Below, piece by piece: positions 30,912 to 40,133 of a stretch of DNA of 64,000 nt. The position numbers were made by a program, and so were the translations under genes. The stretch comes from Caenimonas soli (GTDB taxonomy: Bacteria; Pseudomonadota; Gammaproteobacteria; Burkholderiales; Burkholderiaceae_C). The notes beneath the pieces were generated by a model that searched no databases, was not told where the DNA came from, and worked only from the letters and a program-made list of their open reading frames with translations. The DNA is taken from NCBI RefSeq assembly GCF_013155545.1, contig NZ_JABJVV010000015.1, forward strand, positions 62,001 through 126,000, read 5' to 3'. How positions within the stretch are numbered: position 1 is the stretch's first letter; every line of letters starts with the position of its first letter.

Positions 30912-31123
30912 AGTTGCGCTCCTTTCGGTTCGCGACTCGGGCGTCCACAGGCAGCAATATACCCGTCTGCCCAGACGTCAAGTTCGTGCCGGTCGAACGC
31001 GATGCCGCGTTGACCGATCGGAATCTCGGTCAAGGTTGGGCGCACCTCGGAGTCGAATCGATTGCGGTCCATGCCCAGGTATCCTGGTGCGTCGCGGTAA
31101 CGAATGAGGCGAGGAGAGATCAC
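30689..31123 (-). CDS. Small DNA-binding protein next to the integrase (excisionase-like)
   Basis: Frame of 144 residues from a GTG at 31123. The first 65 or so residues (LIRYRDAPGYLGMDRNRFDSEVRP, then IGQRGIAFDRHELDVWADGYI) look like the short winged-helix/AlpA-type proteins encoded beside integrases. The remaining part overlaps the integrase 5' end in another frame and is less protein-like, so the true gene may be shorter or its 3' end altered. No strong ribosome-binding site precedes the GTG. Likely directionality factor or regulator of the element. Confidence 0.5.
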   Translation of the reverse strand: MISPRLIRYRDAPGYLGMDRNRFDSEVRPTLTEIPIGQRGIAFDRHELDVWADGYIAACGRPSREPKGAQLCELGREVSSWPIAAVGSSTRNTRDSGSSNGSATSARTMPRPGSMPGKRRSTRNGQTAFDAVVNACGQMLHGNT

Positions 31124-31418
31124 CTCTGCGTCCTATGGAAGGGTTTCAGCACGAGCAGCCATTGCGAACGCATGTTGACCCGAGCCGGCGATGAGAAAAA
31201 CCAACGCGGGCGCAGTCCAGGGTATTCGGACGAAGTGCCTCAGCGCCGACGTCCTGCGAATTGCCCTTGGTTCGACTCCTAGAAACTTGGCTATGGTTTG
31301 ATTCGATGGCATCGGTCATTCGGACGCTCCCGCCGCGCCTCGAAGTGACGGGTAGCGGCTTTTGCGCGGCTGTTCGGACGATTGACGTTCATCTCTCAGT
31401 CCCGTGGAAAGGGTAAGC

Positions 31419-31455
31419 GTGCAAGTCGCCGTTCTCGGGGCTGGAGTGATCGGCC
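31419..31455 (+). pseudogene. Remnant of a Rossmann-fold oxidoreductase start (DadA-like?)
   Basis: After a GGAAAGGG ribosome-binding-like site, a GTG codon starts VQVAVLGAGVIG, the beta strand and GxGxxG loop that open D-amino-acid dehydrogenases and similar FAD/NAD enzymes. The similarity stops at once where the LysR gene's 3' end begins. Only 12 residues remain, so the family cannot be fixed. Confidence 0.35.
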
Positions 31456-31471
31456 GTCGAGCGATGGGGTG

Positions 31472-32395
31472 CTACCTTCCGCGCCGTAAGCGCACGTTGG
31501 GGCTGCGCGCTTGTCGCGCTTCCTGGATGACCCAGTCACGGAACCCTGCAAGCAGGCCCGGGCTGGGTGAATTCTCTGGGTAGATGAAGTAGTAGCTCAT
31601 CCCGCTTCCGAAGGCCTCCTGCATCGGACTAACCAGAAGTTCTCGAGCGAGCTCGTCCTGAACCAGGTACTCGGGGGCGAGCGCTACCCCGAGGCCATGG
31701 GCGGCCGCATGCACAGCCATGGAAAAGAGTTCGACGCGCGGGCCATTCATGTCCCCCTCGAAGCTGATTTCGTGCCGCGCGAACCACTGACGCCAGGCGT
31801 ATGGGCGCGTCGTCATCTGAATGAGCGGCAGTGCTGCGACCTCCGACGGGGATAGGCGCTTCCTCCGGCCCAGTAGCGCCGGGGCGCAGATAAGCGACAT
31901 CGGCTCTGGCATGAGCAGATCGGCATGTGTTCCTGGCCAACCTCCTTCGCCAGCGTGAATGGCCGCGTCCAACCCGGCCTCTTCGAACAGGAAAGGACGG
32001 GTGCGTACATGCAGGTTTACGTGTATGCCCGGGTGGATCTCATGAAAGCGTGGCAATCGCGGCACCAGCCAATGCGTGGCAAACGTCGGCACCACACCGA
32101 GCTCGATGGAGCCTCCGCCGGCGCTGCGCGACGCCACTTCCAGCGCGTCGCGCTCCACCTCCTCCAAGCGCTTTCGGACCATGCGGCTGTACTGTAGGCC
32201 CGCAGGACTAAGGGTCATCCCCCGTCGCGTGCGTCGGAATAGCTTTACCCCAATAAATTCCTCCAAGTTCGCAACTTGGCGGCCGACGGCGCTTTGCGTC
32301 AAGGCGAGTTCGCTCCCAGCAAGGGTGAAGCTTTCATGCCGGGCGGCCGCTTCGAAGGCCGCCAGGGCGGCCGTGGAGGGGATTTTGCGTCTCAT
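31472..32395 (-). CDS. LysR-family transcriptional regulator (GcvA-like)
   Basis: 307 residues. The N-terminal winged helix has LAAFEAAARHESFTLAGSELALTQSAVGRQVANLEEFIGVKLFRR, a classic LysR HTH. The effector domain resembles GcvA-type regulators (WLVPRLPRFHEIHPGIHV). It is divergent from gcdH across about 96 bases, the usual layout for a LysR protein that controls the neighbouring gene, so control of glutarate/lysine catabolism is likely. The effector is unknown. Confidence 0.9.
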   Translation of the reverse strand: MRRKIPSTAALAAFEAAARHESFTLAGSELALTQSAVGRQVANLEEFIGVKLFRRTRRGMTLSPAGLQYSRMVRKRLEEVERDALEVASRSAGGGSIELGVVPTFATHWLVPRLPRFHEIHPGIHVNLHVRTRPFLFEEAGLDAAIHAGEGGWPGTHADLLMPEPMSLICAPALLGRRKRLSPSEVAALPLIQMTTRPYAWRQWFARHEISFEGDMNGPRVELFSMAVHAAAHGLGVALAPEYLVQDELARELLVSPMQEAFGSGMSYYFIYPENSPSPGLLAGFRDWVIQEARQARSPNVRLRRGR

Positions 32396-32491
32396 ACGAC
32401 GTGCGTTTTTAGCACAGCCTAACGAAAAAGAATCATTTGCAGAAGAGGGGGGCGCGCTTCACAGTAATGCGCTGCAAGGTAAGGAACGCAC

Positions 32492-33664
32492 ATGAAGACG
32501 AGCTTCTCCTGGGCCGACCCGCTGCTGCTGGACCAGCAGATCACGGGCGACGAACGCAGCGTGCGAGACGCCGCAGCCACTTACTCCCAGGAGCGCTTGG
32601 CCCCGCGCGTGCTGGAGGCCTTCCGCAACGAGAAGACCGACGTGGCGATCTTCCGCGAGATGGGCGAGATGGGCCTGCTGGGTCCCACGATCCCCGAGGC
32701 CTACGGCGGTGCCGGCCTGAACTATGTCTGCTACGGCCTGGTGGCGCGCGAAGTCGAACGCGTGGACTCGGGCTACCGCTCGATGATGAGCGTGCAGTCA
32801 TCACTGGTCATGGTGCCGATCAACGAGTTCGGCAACGAAGCAACGAAGCAGAAGTACTTGCCCAAGCTCGCCACCGGCGAATGGATTGGCTGCTTTGGCC
32901 TGACCGAGCCCAACCATGGGTCGGATCCCGGCAGCATGGTGACGCGGGCCAAGAAGGTCGACGGCGGCTACAAGCTCTCCGGCAGCAAGATGTGGATCAC
33001 CAACAGCCCGATCGCCGACGTGTTCGTGGTCTGGGCCAAGGACGACAGCGGCGCCATCCGTGGCTTCGTGCTGGAGGAGGGCTGGAAGGGCCTCTCGGCT
33101 CCGGCCATCCACGGCAAGGTGGGCCTGCGCGCCTCCATCACCGGCGAGATCGTGATGGACGAGGTGTTCTGCCCCGAAGAAAACGCCTTCCCCGAGGTGC
33201 GCGGCCTGAAAGGCCCCTTCACCTGCCTGAACTCGGCGCGCTACGGCATCGCCTGGGGCGCGCTGGGCGCAGCCGAAGACTGCTGGTTCCGCGCAAGACA
33301 GTACGTGCTCGATCGCAAGCAGTTCGGCAAGCCCTTGGCGGCCAACCAGCTGATCCAGAAAAAGCTGGCCGACATGCAGACCGAGATCACGATGGGCCTG
33401 CAAGGGTGTCTGCGCCTGGGCCGCATGAAGGACGAAGGCACGGCCTCGGTGGAGATCACCTCCATCATGAAGCGCAATTCCTGCGGCAAGGCGCTGGACA
33501 TCGCCCGCATGGCGCGCGACATGCTGGGCGGCAACGGCATCAGCGACGAGTTCGGCGTGGCCCGGCACCTGGTGAACCTGGAGGTGGTGAACACCTACGA
33601 GGGCACGCATGACGTGCACGCGCTAATCCTGGGCCGCGCTCAAACCGGTATCGCCGCGTTCTGA
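32492..33664 (+). CDS. gcdH: Glutaryl-CoA dehydrogenase
   Basis: 390 residues. This acyl-CoA dehydrogenase oxidises and decarboxylates glutaryl-CoA to crotonyl-CoA in lysine/tryptophan/glutarate breakdown. Family marks: [54 protein letters not shown], and the catalytic base Glu370 in [20 protein letters not shown]. GcdH-specific stretches such as [16 protein letters not shown] are present. It follows the divergent LysR gene. A CaiB/BaiF CoA-transferase usually sits beside it; here only a remnant is found downstream. Confidence 0.95.
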   Translation: MKTSFSWADPLLLDQQITGDERSVRDAAATYSQERLAPRVLEAFRNEKTDVAIFREMGEMGLLGPTIPEAYGGAGLNYVCYGLVAREVERVDSGYRSMMSVQSSLVMVPINEFGNEATKQKYLPKLATGEWIGCFGLTEPNHGSDPGSMVTRAKKVDGGYKLSGSKMWITNSPIADVFVVWAKDDSGAIRGFVLEEGWKGLSAPAIHGKVGLRASITGEIVMDEVFCPEENAFPEVRGLKGPFTCLNSARYGIAWGALGAAEDCWFRARQYVLDRKQFGKPLAANQLIQKKLADMQTEITMGLQGCLRLGRMKDEGTASVEITSIMKRNSCGKALDIARMARDMLGGNGISDEFGVARHLVNLEVVNTYEGTHDVHALILGRAQTGIAAF

Positions 33665-33727
33665 GGCAGATCGTGCAGCGATGGAGGAGCCCGCGTTCTC
33701 GAACTCTCGCGAGTACTGGCGGGTCCG

Positions 33728-33840
33728 TGGGCTGGGCTTGCGGCGAGAGCAGACGTCCTAATCGAGAACTTCAAGGTAGGTAATCAGCGCCAATACGGTT
33801 GGGACTACGCGATAAATCGCCAAACGACCTACGCCGAATG
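33728..33840 (+). pseudogene. CaiB/BaiF CoA-transferase fragment
   Basis: In one frame the sequence reads WAGLAARADVLIENFKVGN followed by QYGWDYA. Family III CoA-transferases carry ADVLIENFKVG..(K)YGLDYA at about residue 90-110, so this is a short internal remnant without start or the rest of the protein. Such a transferase (glutarate CoA-transferase) often neighbours gcdH, which makes the assignment more likely. Confidence 0.6.
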
Positions 33841-33882
33841 TGCTCAATGCAAGTGGCCAAGCGCGCGGTTCCCCCCGGCGCG

Positions 33883-35652
33883 CTAACGAAGTTGGGGGAG
33901 CGCCTCTTCGAGCCGCACCTCGACCCACCCGCGCAATGAATTCACGAACCACAGACGCCGAGCATCGGCCAGTTCGGCGACTTTAACGATATCCTCGTTG
34001 ACCTGACCCGCCGCGATTGCGAGCGCTCTTCCGACACCGTCCAACAGGCAACTGCTCAAAGGTGGAGTGACCCTTTCCCCGTTGGAGCGCTCGATAACGA
34101 CACTTCCGCGCGTGAATTCGGTCACTTCGCCCTGCGGATTCCAAAGTAGGCAATCAAACGCACCAGCCGCATCGGATTCAAATTGCTCATAGTGTTCGCG
34201 CCGCGTGGTCTTGTGCCGCAGGAAGGCTGAAGGTGCGCAAATGGAGTGCGTTGCCAGCCTGACTGTCGGCGTCTTCTCAGGAACAGGCGGCAAGGGAAAT
34301 ATTTCCACTTTTGCGATGCCGCGACAATCGAGGCAGATTCGAACGCGCGCGTCTGTCACCGATGCATCGCCGGCCGTTTCAACAACCTTTTGTCGGACGG
34401 AATCGCGGTCAAACCGAAATCCGAAGTTCGCGCTGGCCCATGCCAGCCGGTCCAAGTGCATTTCGAGACTGCGAAACTTCCCAATATCGAGCCGAAGCGT
34501 CTGGAGCAATTGAAAAGGCTGGCTCGCCTGATCCAGGAAACTTGATTTGTGCCCCCATTCGGACCATTCGGATTGCGTGGCGGAGCCCCATGTGATTCCG
34601 CTTCCGATGCCGCAGCTAGCATGCCCATCGCGAATCGTGACCGTTCGGATCGGTACATTGAACCGCGCCGATCCGCCCGGTTGGATGACTCCGACGGCCC
34701 CGCAATAAACGCCTCGGCGGCCGTGTTCCAGGTTCCGGATCCAGTGCATGGCGCGAAGCTTCGGCGCTCCGGTGATCGAGCCGCACGGGAAAAGTGAACG
34801 GAACACCTGTGCCAATGTCGTCCCTTGTTGGGTCCTTGCTTCGACTTGAGACACCATCTGCCAAACAGTCGGCCACGCCTGGCACTCGAAGAGCCGGGTC
34901 ACCTGCACTGAGCCTAATTCCGCGATGCGCGACACATCATTGCGGACCAGGTCGACAATCATCACGTTTTCGGCGCGCTCCTTCGCGCTGACGCGCAGTT
35001 CGCGTGCGTTCCGCAAGTCAATTTCAGGCGTCAGGCCGCGAGGTGCGGTCCCCTTCATGGGGGCACACGTGAGCGTGGCGCCATCCCAGTCAAAAAACAG
35101 CTCAGGAGACAGGCTGAGAACATTCTCCTCGGCGGTGGCGATGAACGCTGCGTTCGAACGTGGCTGGGATCGCCTCAGCGCGCAGAACAGATCGAAGGGG
35201 TCGCCGAGATAGTCGGCCGCAAGCGCGCCTGTGTAATTGACTTGGTACACTTCACCCGCTTCGATCGCGGCGTGAATACGCGCAATGGATCTGTCGAAAT
35301 CCTGGCGGTCGATGGTGCGTTTCCAGTGCACGACACGATCGATATCGCGAGCCATATCCGGGAATGGTGCCGGGCTTCGATGGACCGAGAAGTACGCCAG
35401 CGGCCCGTCGGGCGCATGCACCGCGACGTTTCGATCGAACGCCGCAGCTGCTTCGTATCTGAGATAGCCGACACACCAGAACCCTCGGCGGGCGAGATCC
35501 TCGACAGTATCGAGCACGCGCAGCACCTCGCAGGGCCTTTGGGCAACGAGTTCCTGTTCCGGGGCGGCGAATGCGAACCTCAGGGGCCTCACACCGGCAT
35601 AGGGAACGGCAAAATCGATGAGTGCACTGAGCCCGGGCATTTTAAGGTTCAC
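33883..35652 (-). CDS. pabB: Aminodeoxychorismate synthase component I fused to aminodeoxychorismate lyase (PabB-PabC)
   Basis: 589 residues. The first 380 form the chorismate-binding domain (VYQVNYTG, SPELFFDWDG, APMKGTAPRG, IVDLVRNDVSRI, LFPCGSITGAPKLRAM, CGAVGVIQPGG, GIGSGITWGS). The last 200 form a class IV aminotransferase-like lyase, with the PLP lysine candidate in LRHKTTRREHYEQF and FTRGSVVIE near the end. The fusion makes p-aminobenzoate for folate from chorismate with a PabA glutaminase. Start is either GTG 35652 or ATG 35640; neither has a clear ribosome-binding site. A second pabB fragment lies at 39543-39635. Confidence 0.88.
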   Translation of the reverse strand: MNLKMPGLSALIDFAVPYAGVRPLRFAFAAPEQELVAQRPCEVLRVLDTVEDLARRGFWCVGYLRYEAAAAFDRNVAVHAPDGPLAYFSVHRSPAPFPDMARDIDRVVHWKRTIDRQDFDRSIARIHAAIEAGEVYQVNYTGALAADYLGDPFDLFCALRRSQPRSNAAFIATAEENVLSLSPELFFDWDGATLTCAPMKGTAPRGLTPEIDLRNARELRVSAKERAENVMIVDLVRNDVSRIAELGSVQVTRLFECQAWPTVWQMVSQVEARTQQGTTLAQVFRSLFPCGSITGAPKLRAMHWIRNLEHGRRGVYCGAVGVIQPGGSARFNVPIRTVTIRDGHASCGIGSGITWGSATQSEWSEWGHKSSFLDQASQPFQLLQTLRLDIGKFRSLEMHLDRLAWASANFGFRFDRDSVRQKVVETAGDASVTDARVRICLDCRGIAKVEIFPLPPVPEKTPTVRLATHSICAPSAFLRHKTTRREHYEQFESDAAGAFDCLLWNPQGEVTEFTRGSVVIERSNGERVTPPLSSCLLDGVGRALAIAAGQVNEDIVKVAELADARRLWFVNSLRGWVEVRLEEALPQLR

Positions 35653-35817
35653 GCTGAGTCGACGTCGCGGCCATGCCGAGCGTCGCGCAGGTATCGAAGC
35701 AGGATGACTTCAAGGTCGCCACGAGATCGGCCACCTTCTCGATCTCGCGATCACTGGGTCGCGCCAAGTGGCGCATCTGACTTCACTTTAGTCGGTAATT
35801 GAATAACACATGCGATC

Positions 35818-36000
35818 CTATCGGCAACTGCTTTCGCTACCGGTCTTGCTCGCAACGATTTCTACGAGTTCGGGACACTGGCGCAAGAGCTCTGCTTCGA
35901 GCTCCGCTTTGCGGCGCTTGATGAACTTAATCAAAGGCAAGGCGATCAGCCCCAGGGCGCAAATGCTGAGGGCCAGAATGTCGATTGTGGAATCGAACAT
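35818..36000 (-). CDS. Small membrane protein (hypothetical)
   Basis: 60 residues from the ATG at 36000. One membrane helix (TIDILALSICALGLIALPLI) is followed by a basic FIKRRK stretch and a charged helix (AELEAELLRQCPELVEIV). No family recognised. It starts 5 bases after the stop of the secreted-protein gene at 36005-36289 on the same strand, so the two are likely a pair. No clear ribosome-binding site of its own. Confidence 0.5.
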   Translation of the reverse strand: MFDSTIDILALSICALGLIALPLIKFIKRRKAELEAELLRQCPELVEIVASKTGSESSCR

Positions 36001-36004
36001 GCGG

Positions 36005-36289
36005 CTAGTTTCGGCGGCTGGTGGTTCTTGCTCGGACCAGCTGAGCAGCTGCGCATTTGCCTTCCCTGTCTTGGACCTCGCGCACGGACTTTTCGTCGAC
36101 ATAGCCCGCAGCTACTCGGTTGCCGATGTCCGAACCCGCCGTACTGCGAATGAACTGCAAGACGTCAAGGTACTCACGCACTTCCTTTTCGCAGCGTGCA
36201 GACGCGACTGTTTGGGATTTGGCTTCTTCGCCTCGGACAGCTAAACAATGCAGCGAGAGGGTGGCCAGGAAGATGGCTCTGAATGGCAT
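36005..36289 (-). CDS. Small exported protein (hypothetical)
   Basis: 94 residues from the ATG at 36289, preceded by AAGGA seven bases upstream. Signal peptide MPFRAIFLATLSLHCLAVRG, then a helical mature part with two Cys (ARCEKEVREYLDVLQFIRSTAG, EGKCAAAQLV). No known domain. Signal sequence, ribosome-binding site and coding quality support a real gene despite the broken neighbours. Confidence 0.6.
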   Translation of the reverse strand: MPFRAIFLATLSLHCLAVRGEEAKSQTVASARCEKEVREYLDVLQFIRSTAGSDIGNRVAAGYVDEKSVREVQDREGKCAAAQLVRARTTSRRN

Positions 36290-36413
36290 CAAAGTTCCTT
36301 TTTTCTTACTTGATCGCGGCGGTACCTCATACGTGCTGCGTCGACCCGCGGCAATCCTGTTGATATGAATGTGAATCCATGGCGAACCCTCGGACTGGCC
36401 AGGGACGCCCCGA

Positions 36414-37238
<825 letters not shown>

Positions 37239-37241
37239 GGA

Positions 37242-38015
37242 TCAGTACGTGTGAAGTTCGGGGTCTGGGAATCGGCCGTTCTTGACGGCTTCGCCAAAGC
37301 GCCGGACGGCGTGTGCAACGTCCTCGCTGCCCTGCATGAAATAGCGTACAAAACGCGAAGGCTGTTGGACGAGGCCGAGTACGTCGTGCAGGACCAGTAC
37401 CTGCCCGCTGCAATCGGGACCTGCACCGATGCCAATAATGGGTATCGGCAGCTCCTTCGTGATCGAGGAGGCGAGCATGGACGGCACCAGATCGAGCAAA
37501 AGCATCGCCGCGCCGGCTTCGGCCAATGCGCGAGCATCACTTTTCAGCAGCGCCGCAGATCTCTCGTCGCGTCCCTGCACGCGCCAACCGCCGAGCGCGT
37601 GCCCGCACACGGGAATGCCGCGCTCGGTGAGAAAGCGTACGGTGTCCGTCGTCCAGCCGCCGCATTCGAGCTTGACCATGTGGGCGCCCGCCTGCATGAG
37701 CGCGGAAGCACTGCGCAGCGCCTGCTCCTTAGACTCCCGGTAGCTCTCGAACGGCATCTCACCGATCAGCCAGGCCGTGCGGTTGCCGCGCGCGACGCTG
37801 CGCACGTGGTGGACAAACTGTTCGAGCGAGACTGGGGTGGCGCCTGGCTGCAGCACCATGCCGAGCGAATCGCCCACCAGCAGGCAGTCAACACCCGCCT
37901 CATCCAACACGCGCGCGAAAGTGGCGTCGTAGCACGTCAGCATCGTGATCTTCTCGCCTTCGGCGTGCATCGCGCGCAGGCGATGCAGCGTGATCGGTTT
38001 GCGGGGCGGGGTCAT
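37242..38015 (-). CDS. panB: PanB-like ketopantoate hydroxymethyltransferase, probably defective
   Basis: 257 residues, open throughout. Clear PanB features: [77 protein letters not shown]. Compared with the family as I know it, the segment LGLTPQSVH after VCGH is missing, and the conserved Glu in the LELVP context is Asp (LLLDLVPS). Both suggest a relaxed or dead enzyme. It sits between a bioA fragment (four-base overlap) and the broken panC. Confidence 0.75.
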   Translation of the reverse strand: MTPPRKPITLHRLRAMHAEGEKITMLTCYDATFARVLDEAGVDCLLVGDSLGMVLQPGATPVSLEQFVHHVRSVARGNRTAWLIGEMPFESYRESKEQALRSASALMQAGAHMVKLECGGWTTDTVRFLTERGIPVCGHALGGWRVQGRDERSAALLKSDARALAEAGAAMLLLDLVPSMLASSITKELPIPIIGIGAGPDCSGQVLVLHDVLGLVQQPSRFVRYFMQGSEDVAHAVRRFGEAVKNGRFPDPELHTY

Positions 38016-38317
38016 GTGAGATGCGCCAGCTTTTCGGAGAGATCCACGACTGGCTCATGCGTGACGCCGGTGAGCATCACATGGTCGAGGTGCTCGAGCT
38101 GCTGCGCGAGTGCCGCCTTGGTGTGCAGATGTGAATGGCCAAACAGGTTCGCCCACCAGGAGCTAATGCCGTGGAGATAGCGGGTGCCATCCGCGCCATA
38201 CAGCCAGGGGTCTTGCGCACGCGCGATCGCGGTCGGCAGCTGGTTTTCATGCAGCTTCATCTGCGTGCAGGGATGCCACACGGCACGCAGGCTGCGCTCG
38301 GCGAGTGCGGCAATCAT
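38012..38317 (-). pseudogene. bioA: bioA fragment (N-terminal part of DAPA aminotransferase)
   Basis: From the ATG at 38317 the frame reads [61 protein letters not shown] and then stops. These are the first 100 residues of BioA (the family has about 430). The PLP-binding part is absent. The stop overlaps the panB start, so the fragment may have become fused by deletion between a bio locus and the pan genes. Confidence 0.8.
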
Positions 38318-38389
38318 CAGTGAAGGCTCAGGCCCGTTGCACGGGCAGGAAACTGCGCGACGGGGCCTGCCGTCTGGCTTCGTGAACGG

Positions 38390-38699
38390 AGTTGCGCTTG
38401 GGCTTGAGTCCGTAGTTTCGTATTCGGGCACTTGCGCATCGGCGACGATGATGTGAGGTCATCGCCGGCGGCTCGGCGCGCGGCCGAGCCATTCATTGAG
38501 ATCATCCCGATCCCGCGCTCCCTCGCGTGGATGACTAAGCGCTCGCCGTTGGCGATGTTCCAGATGTGAACCTGCTTCGACAATGCTGGTGGCTTCGAGC
38601 AAGTTATCGTCGATCGCGCACACTTGGTGCAGCTCGCACTGCGTCACGGTGACGCGATGGATCTTGGACTTCAGCAAGGCTCGGAACATGAACGAGGTT
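38390..38699 (-). pseudogene. panD: panD, aspartate 1-decarboxylase, frameshifted and lacking its processing site
   Basis: [21 protein letters not shown] starts at 38699, then [15 protein letters not shown], a frame change near 38580, [14 protein letters not shown] and [14 protein letters not shown], a second change near 38460, and [12 protein letters not shown]. PanD matures by self-cleavage at a Gly-Ser pair (context EGSCAID) to make its pyruvoyl group. Here the sequence is HQVCAID, so the pair is missing. With the frameshifts this cannot give an active enzyme. Confidence 0.85.
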
Positions 38700-39439
38700 C
38701 TCCTTAACGAACGCGCGATTGGCAGCACCATTCAAGAGGTGGTGGTACGCCTCGTACACTACCGGTCGACGCCGCTCCTGCACCCTTACAGCCGGCTCTG
38801 GCGGCCGAATTAACGCACTGCAGCTTCTGTCTTTCCTGCTTTGCAGGCATCGGCTCTCCCGTAGAGCGCCATGCTCATCGCTAGTGGAGAGCCGGCCAGA
38901 GGACAGGCGAACCTAGCTGCACTGCATGAAGGCGCTGGCCGTGTGAATTGGCGTAGGTGTCTGCTTGATTCAGGGTTGGGTTCGACTCGGCGCTTAATTT
39001 AGGTCATATTTAAAACTTGATTGCTGCATTGAGGCCTGGCGCTGACGCGCAATTCGGCGTTCGAGCGCTACTTTCGGTGAATTTCAACGCCTCCGAGCCT
39101 CGCGATCTCGCCTCGCTGGTGGCTGAGGCCGCCCCATTGATGCTCCGATGCGCCGCTCATGCAGCTTGGCGTCCTAATCGGCAACAAGTTCGAGGCTTCT
39201 GCGTTTCAGTGGAATCGGGCGCAGCAGACATGGACCTTTGGCAGCGATCGCGAGGGGCGGCAGCAGCAGGTAACCGTGTGCGGGGCATGCACGGCCGGCG
39301 TGCTGTTGGGAAGTGTTGGCGCCGGGTCAAGGCGTCTCGTGTTCGACGTCCGCTGGCTTCGCACTCTCGCACTCTCGCACTCTCGCACTCTCGCACTCTC
39401 GCACTCTCGCACTCTCGCACTCTCGCGGCCGCGCGAGCG
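38700..39439. other. Intergenic stretch, no supported gene, with octamer tandem repeat
   Basis: No frame here shows family-like sequence on either strand. The long frame 39017-39742 is low-quality coding except for what is listed separately. The region ends in the tandem repeat at 39361-39426. Confidence 0.5.
39361..39426. repeat. Tandem repeat of octamer GCACTCTC, about 8 copies
   Basis: Eight perfect copies plus two bases, 66 bases long. Eight is not a multiple of three, so copy-number change would shift any reading frame across it. It directly abuts the second panC fragment. Confidence 0.95.
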
Positions 39440-39530
39440 CTTGCGACAGGCTGCACGGCTTCGACGCGCTCCTCGGAAGACAGATGCGCAGGCGCGACGA
39501 GAGCGCGGTGCGATTTGGCAGGTCCCTATG
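39440..39530 (-). pseudogene. panC: Second panC fragment
   Basis: On the minus strand one frame reads LSSEERVEAVQ and a neighbouring frame TALSSR and SLSQALARP. Together these match the PanC segment GLALS(S/T)RN.(Y/D)LSP..RLEAVQLSQALAR found in the first copy at about 36630-36710. Only about 30 residues remain, with frame shifts. Confidence 0.6.
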
Positions 39531-39542
39531 CTACCCACAAGG

Positions 39543-39635
39543 CCTGCACTCGCCATACCAGAAGACCAGCTCGTTGCCCGAACGTCGTCCGAAGTGCTCC
39601 GCGTGCTCGATGCAGCCGAGGAGCTATCCCGCTGA
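39543..39635 (+). pseudogene. pabB: Second pabB fragment (N-terminal)
   Basis: The plus-strand frame reads ALAIPEDQLVARTSSEVLRVLDAAEELSR then stops, matching AFAAPEQELVAQRPCEVLRVLDTVEDLAR near the N-terminus of the PabB fusion at 33883-35652. Start and the remaining 95% are missing. Confidence 0.7.
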
Positions 39636-40133
39636 GGATTCTGGTGGGTCTGATATCTGAGATACGGCAGCTGATACTGGAGCGGATGGTGCTCGCATGC
39701 TCGCCTGTCCTGCTGGGACAAAGAGAGCGGCTGGCCTTTTGAGATTGGCTTAACGTGTCACGAGAAGAATCTCGCGTCTCTTTCTCGGAAGGCAGCGACT
39801 TCGCCACCGCCTTTGAAGATTTGGTGCGAGGCATTGCTCGAACGTGCGCTCATCAGTGCAATGGAAACATGGATCTGTCTGCCCAGGTATTCAGATAGCT
39901 GCACCCAAGGCTGCACTTCGCCTCGCGGCTGCAGGGGCGCTGTAAATCAGCGCCGGATCGCTCTCATGCGCAGCATTTGGACCCCAGACGGGGGCACATC
40001 AGCACAAATGGCCAGTCCTCACGCAGTACGATTTTACTGGGGCAGGCTTATGACTGCTCACACGCGAGGGTGGTTCAAATTCAGTCTTGCGATCGAGACG
40101 TTCAACTCACACCAGGAAGAACAGGAGCCGTAA

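Noticed and set aside
31262..31290. TTGGTTCGACTCC-like stretch as attR for the tRNA-Arg element
   Set aside because: Only a few bases agree with the tRNA T-loop region; no continuous repeat of the tRNA 3' end.
39361..39426. Octamer repeat considered as a CRISPR array
   Set aside because: Units are contiguous without spacers and no cas gene is present; a simple tandem repeat.
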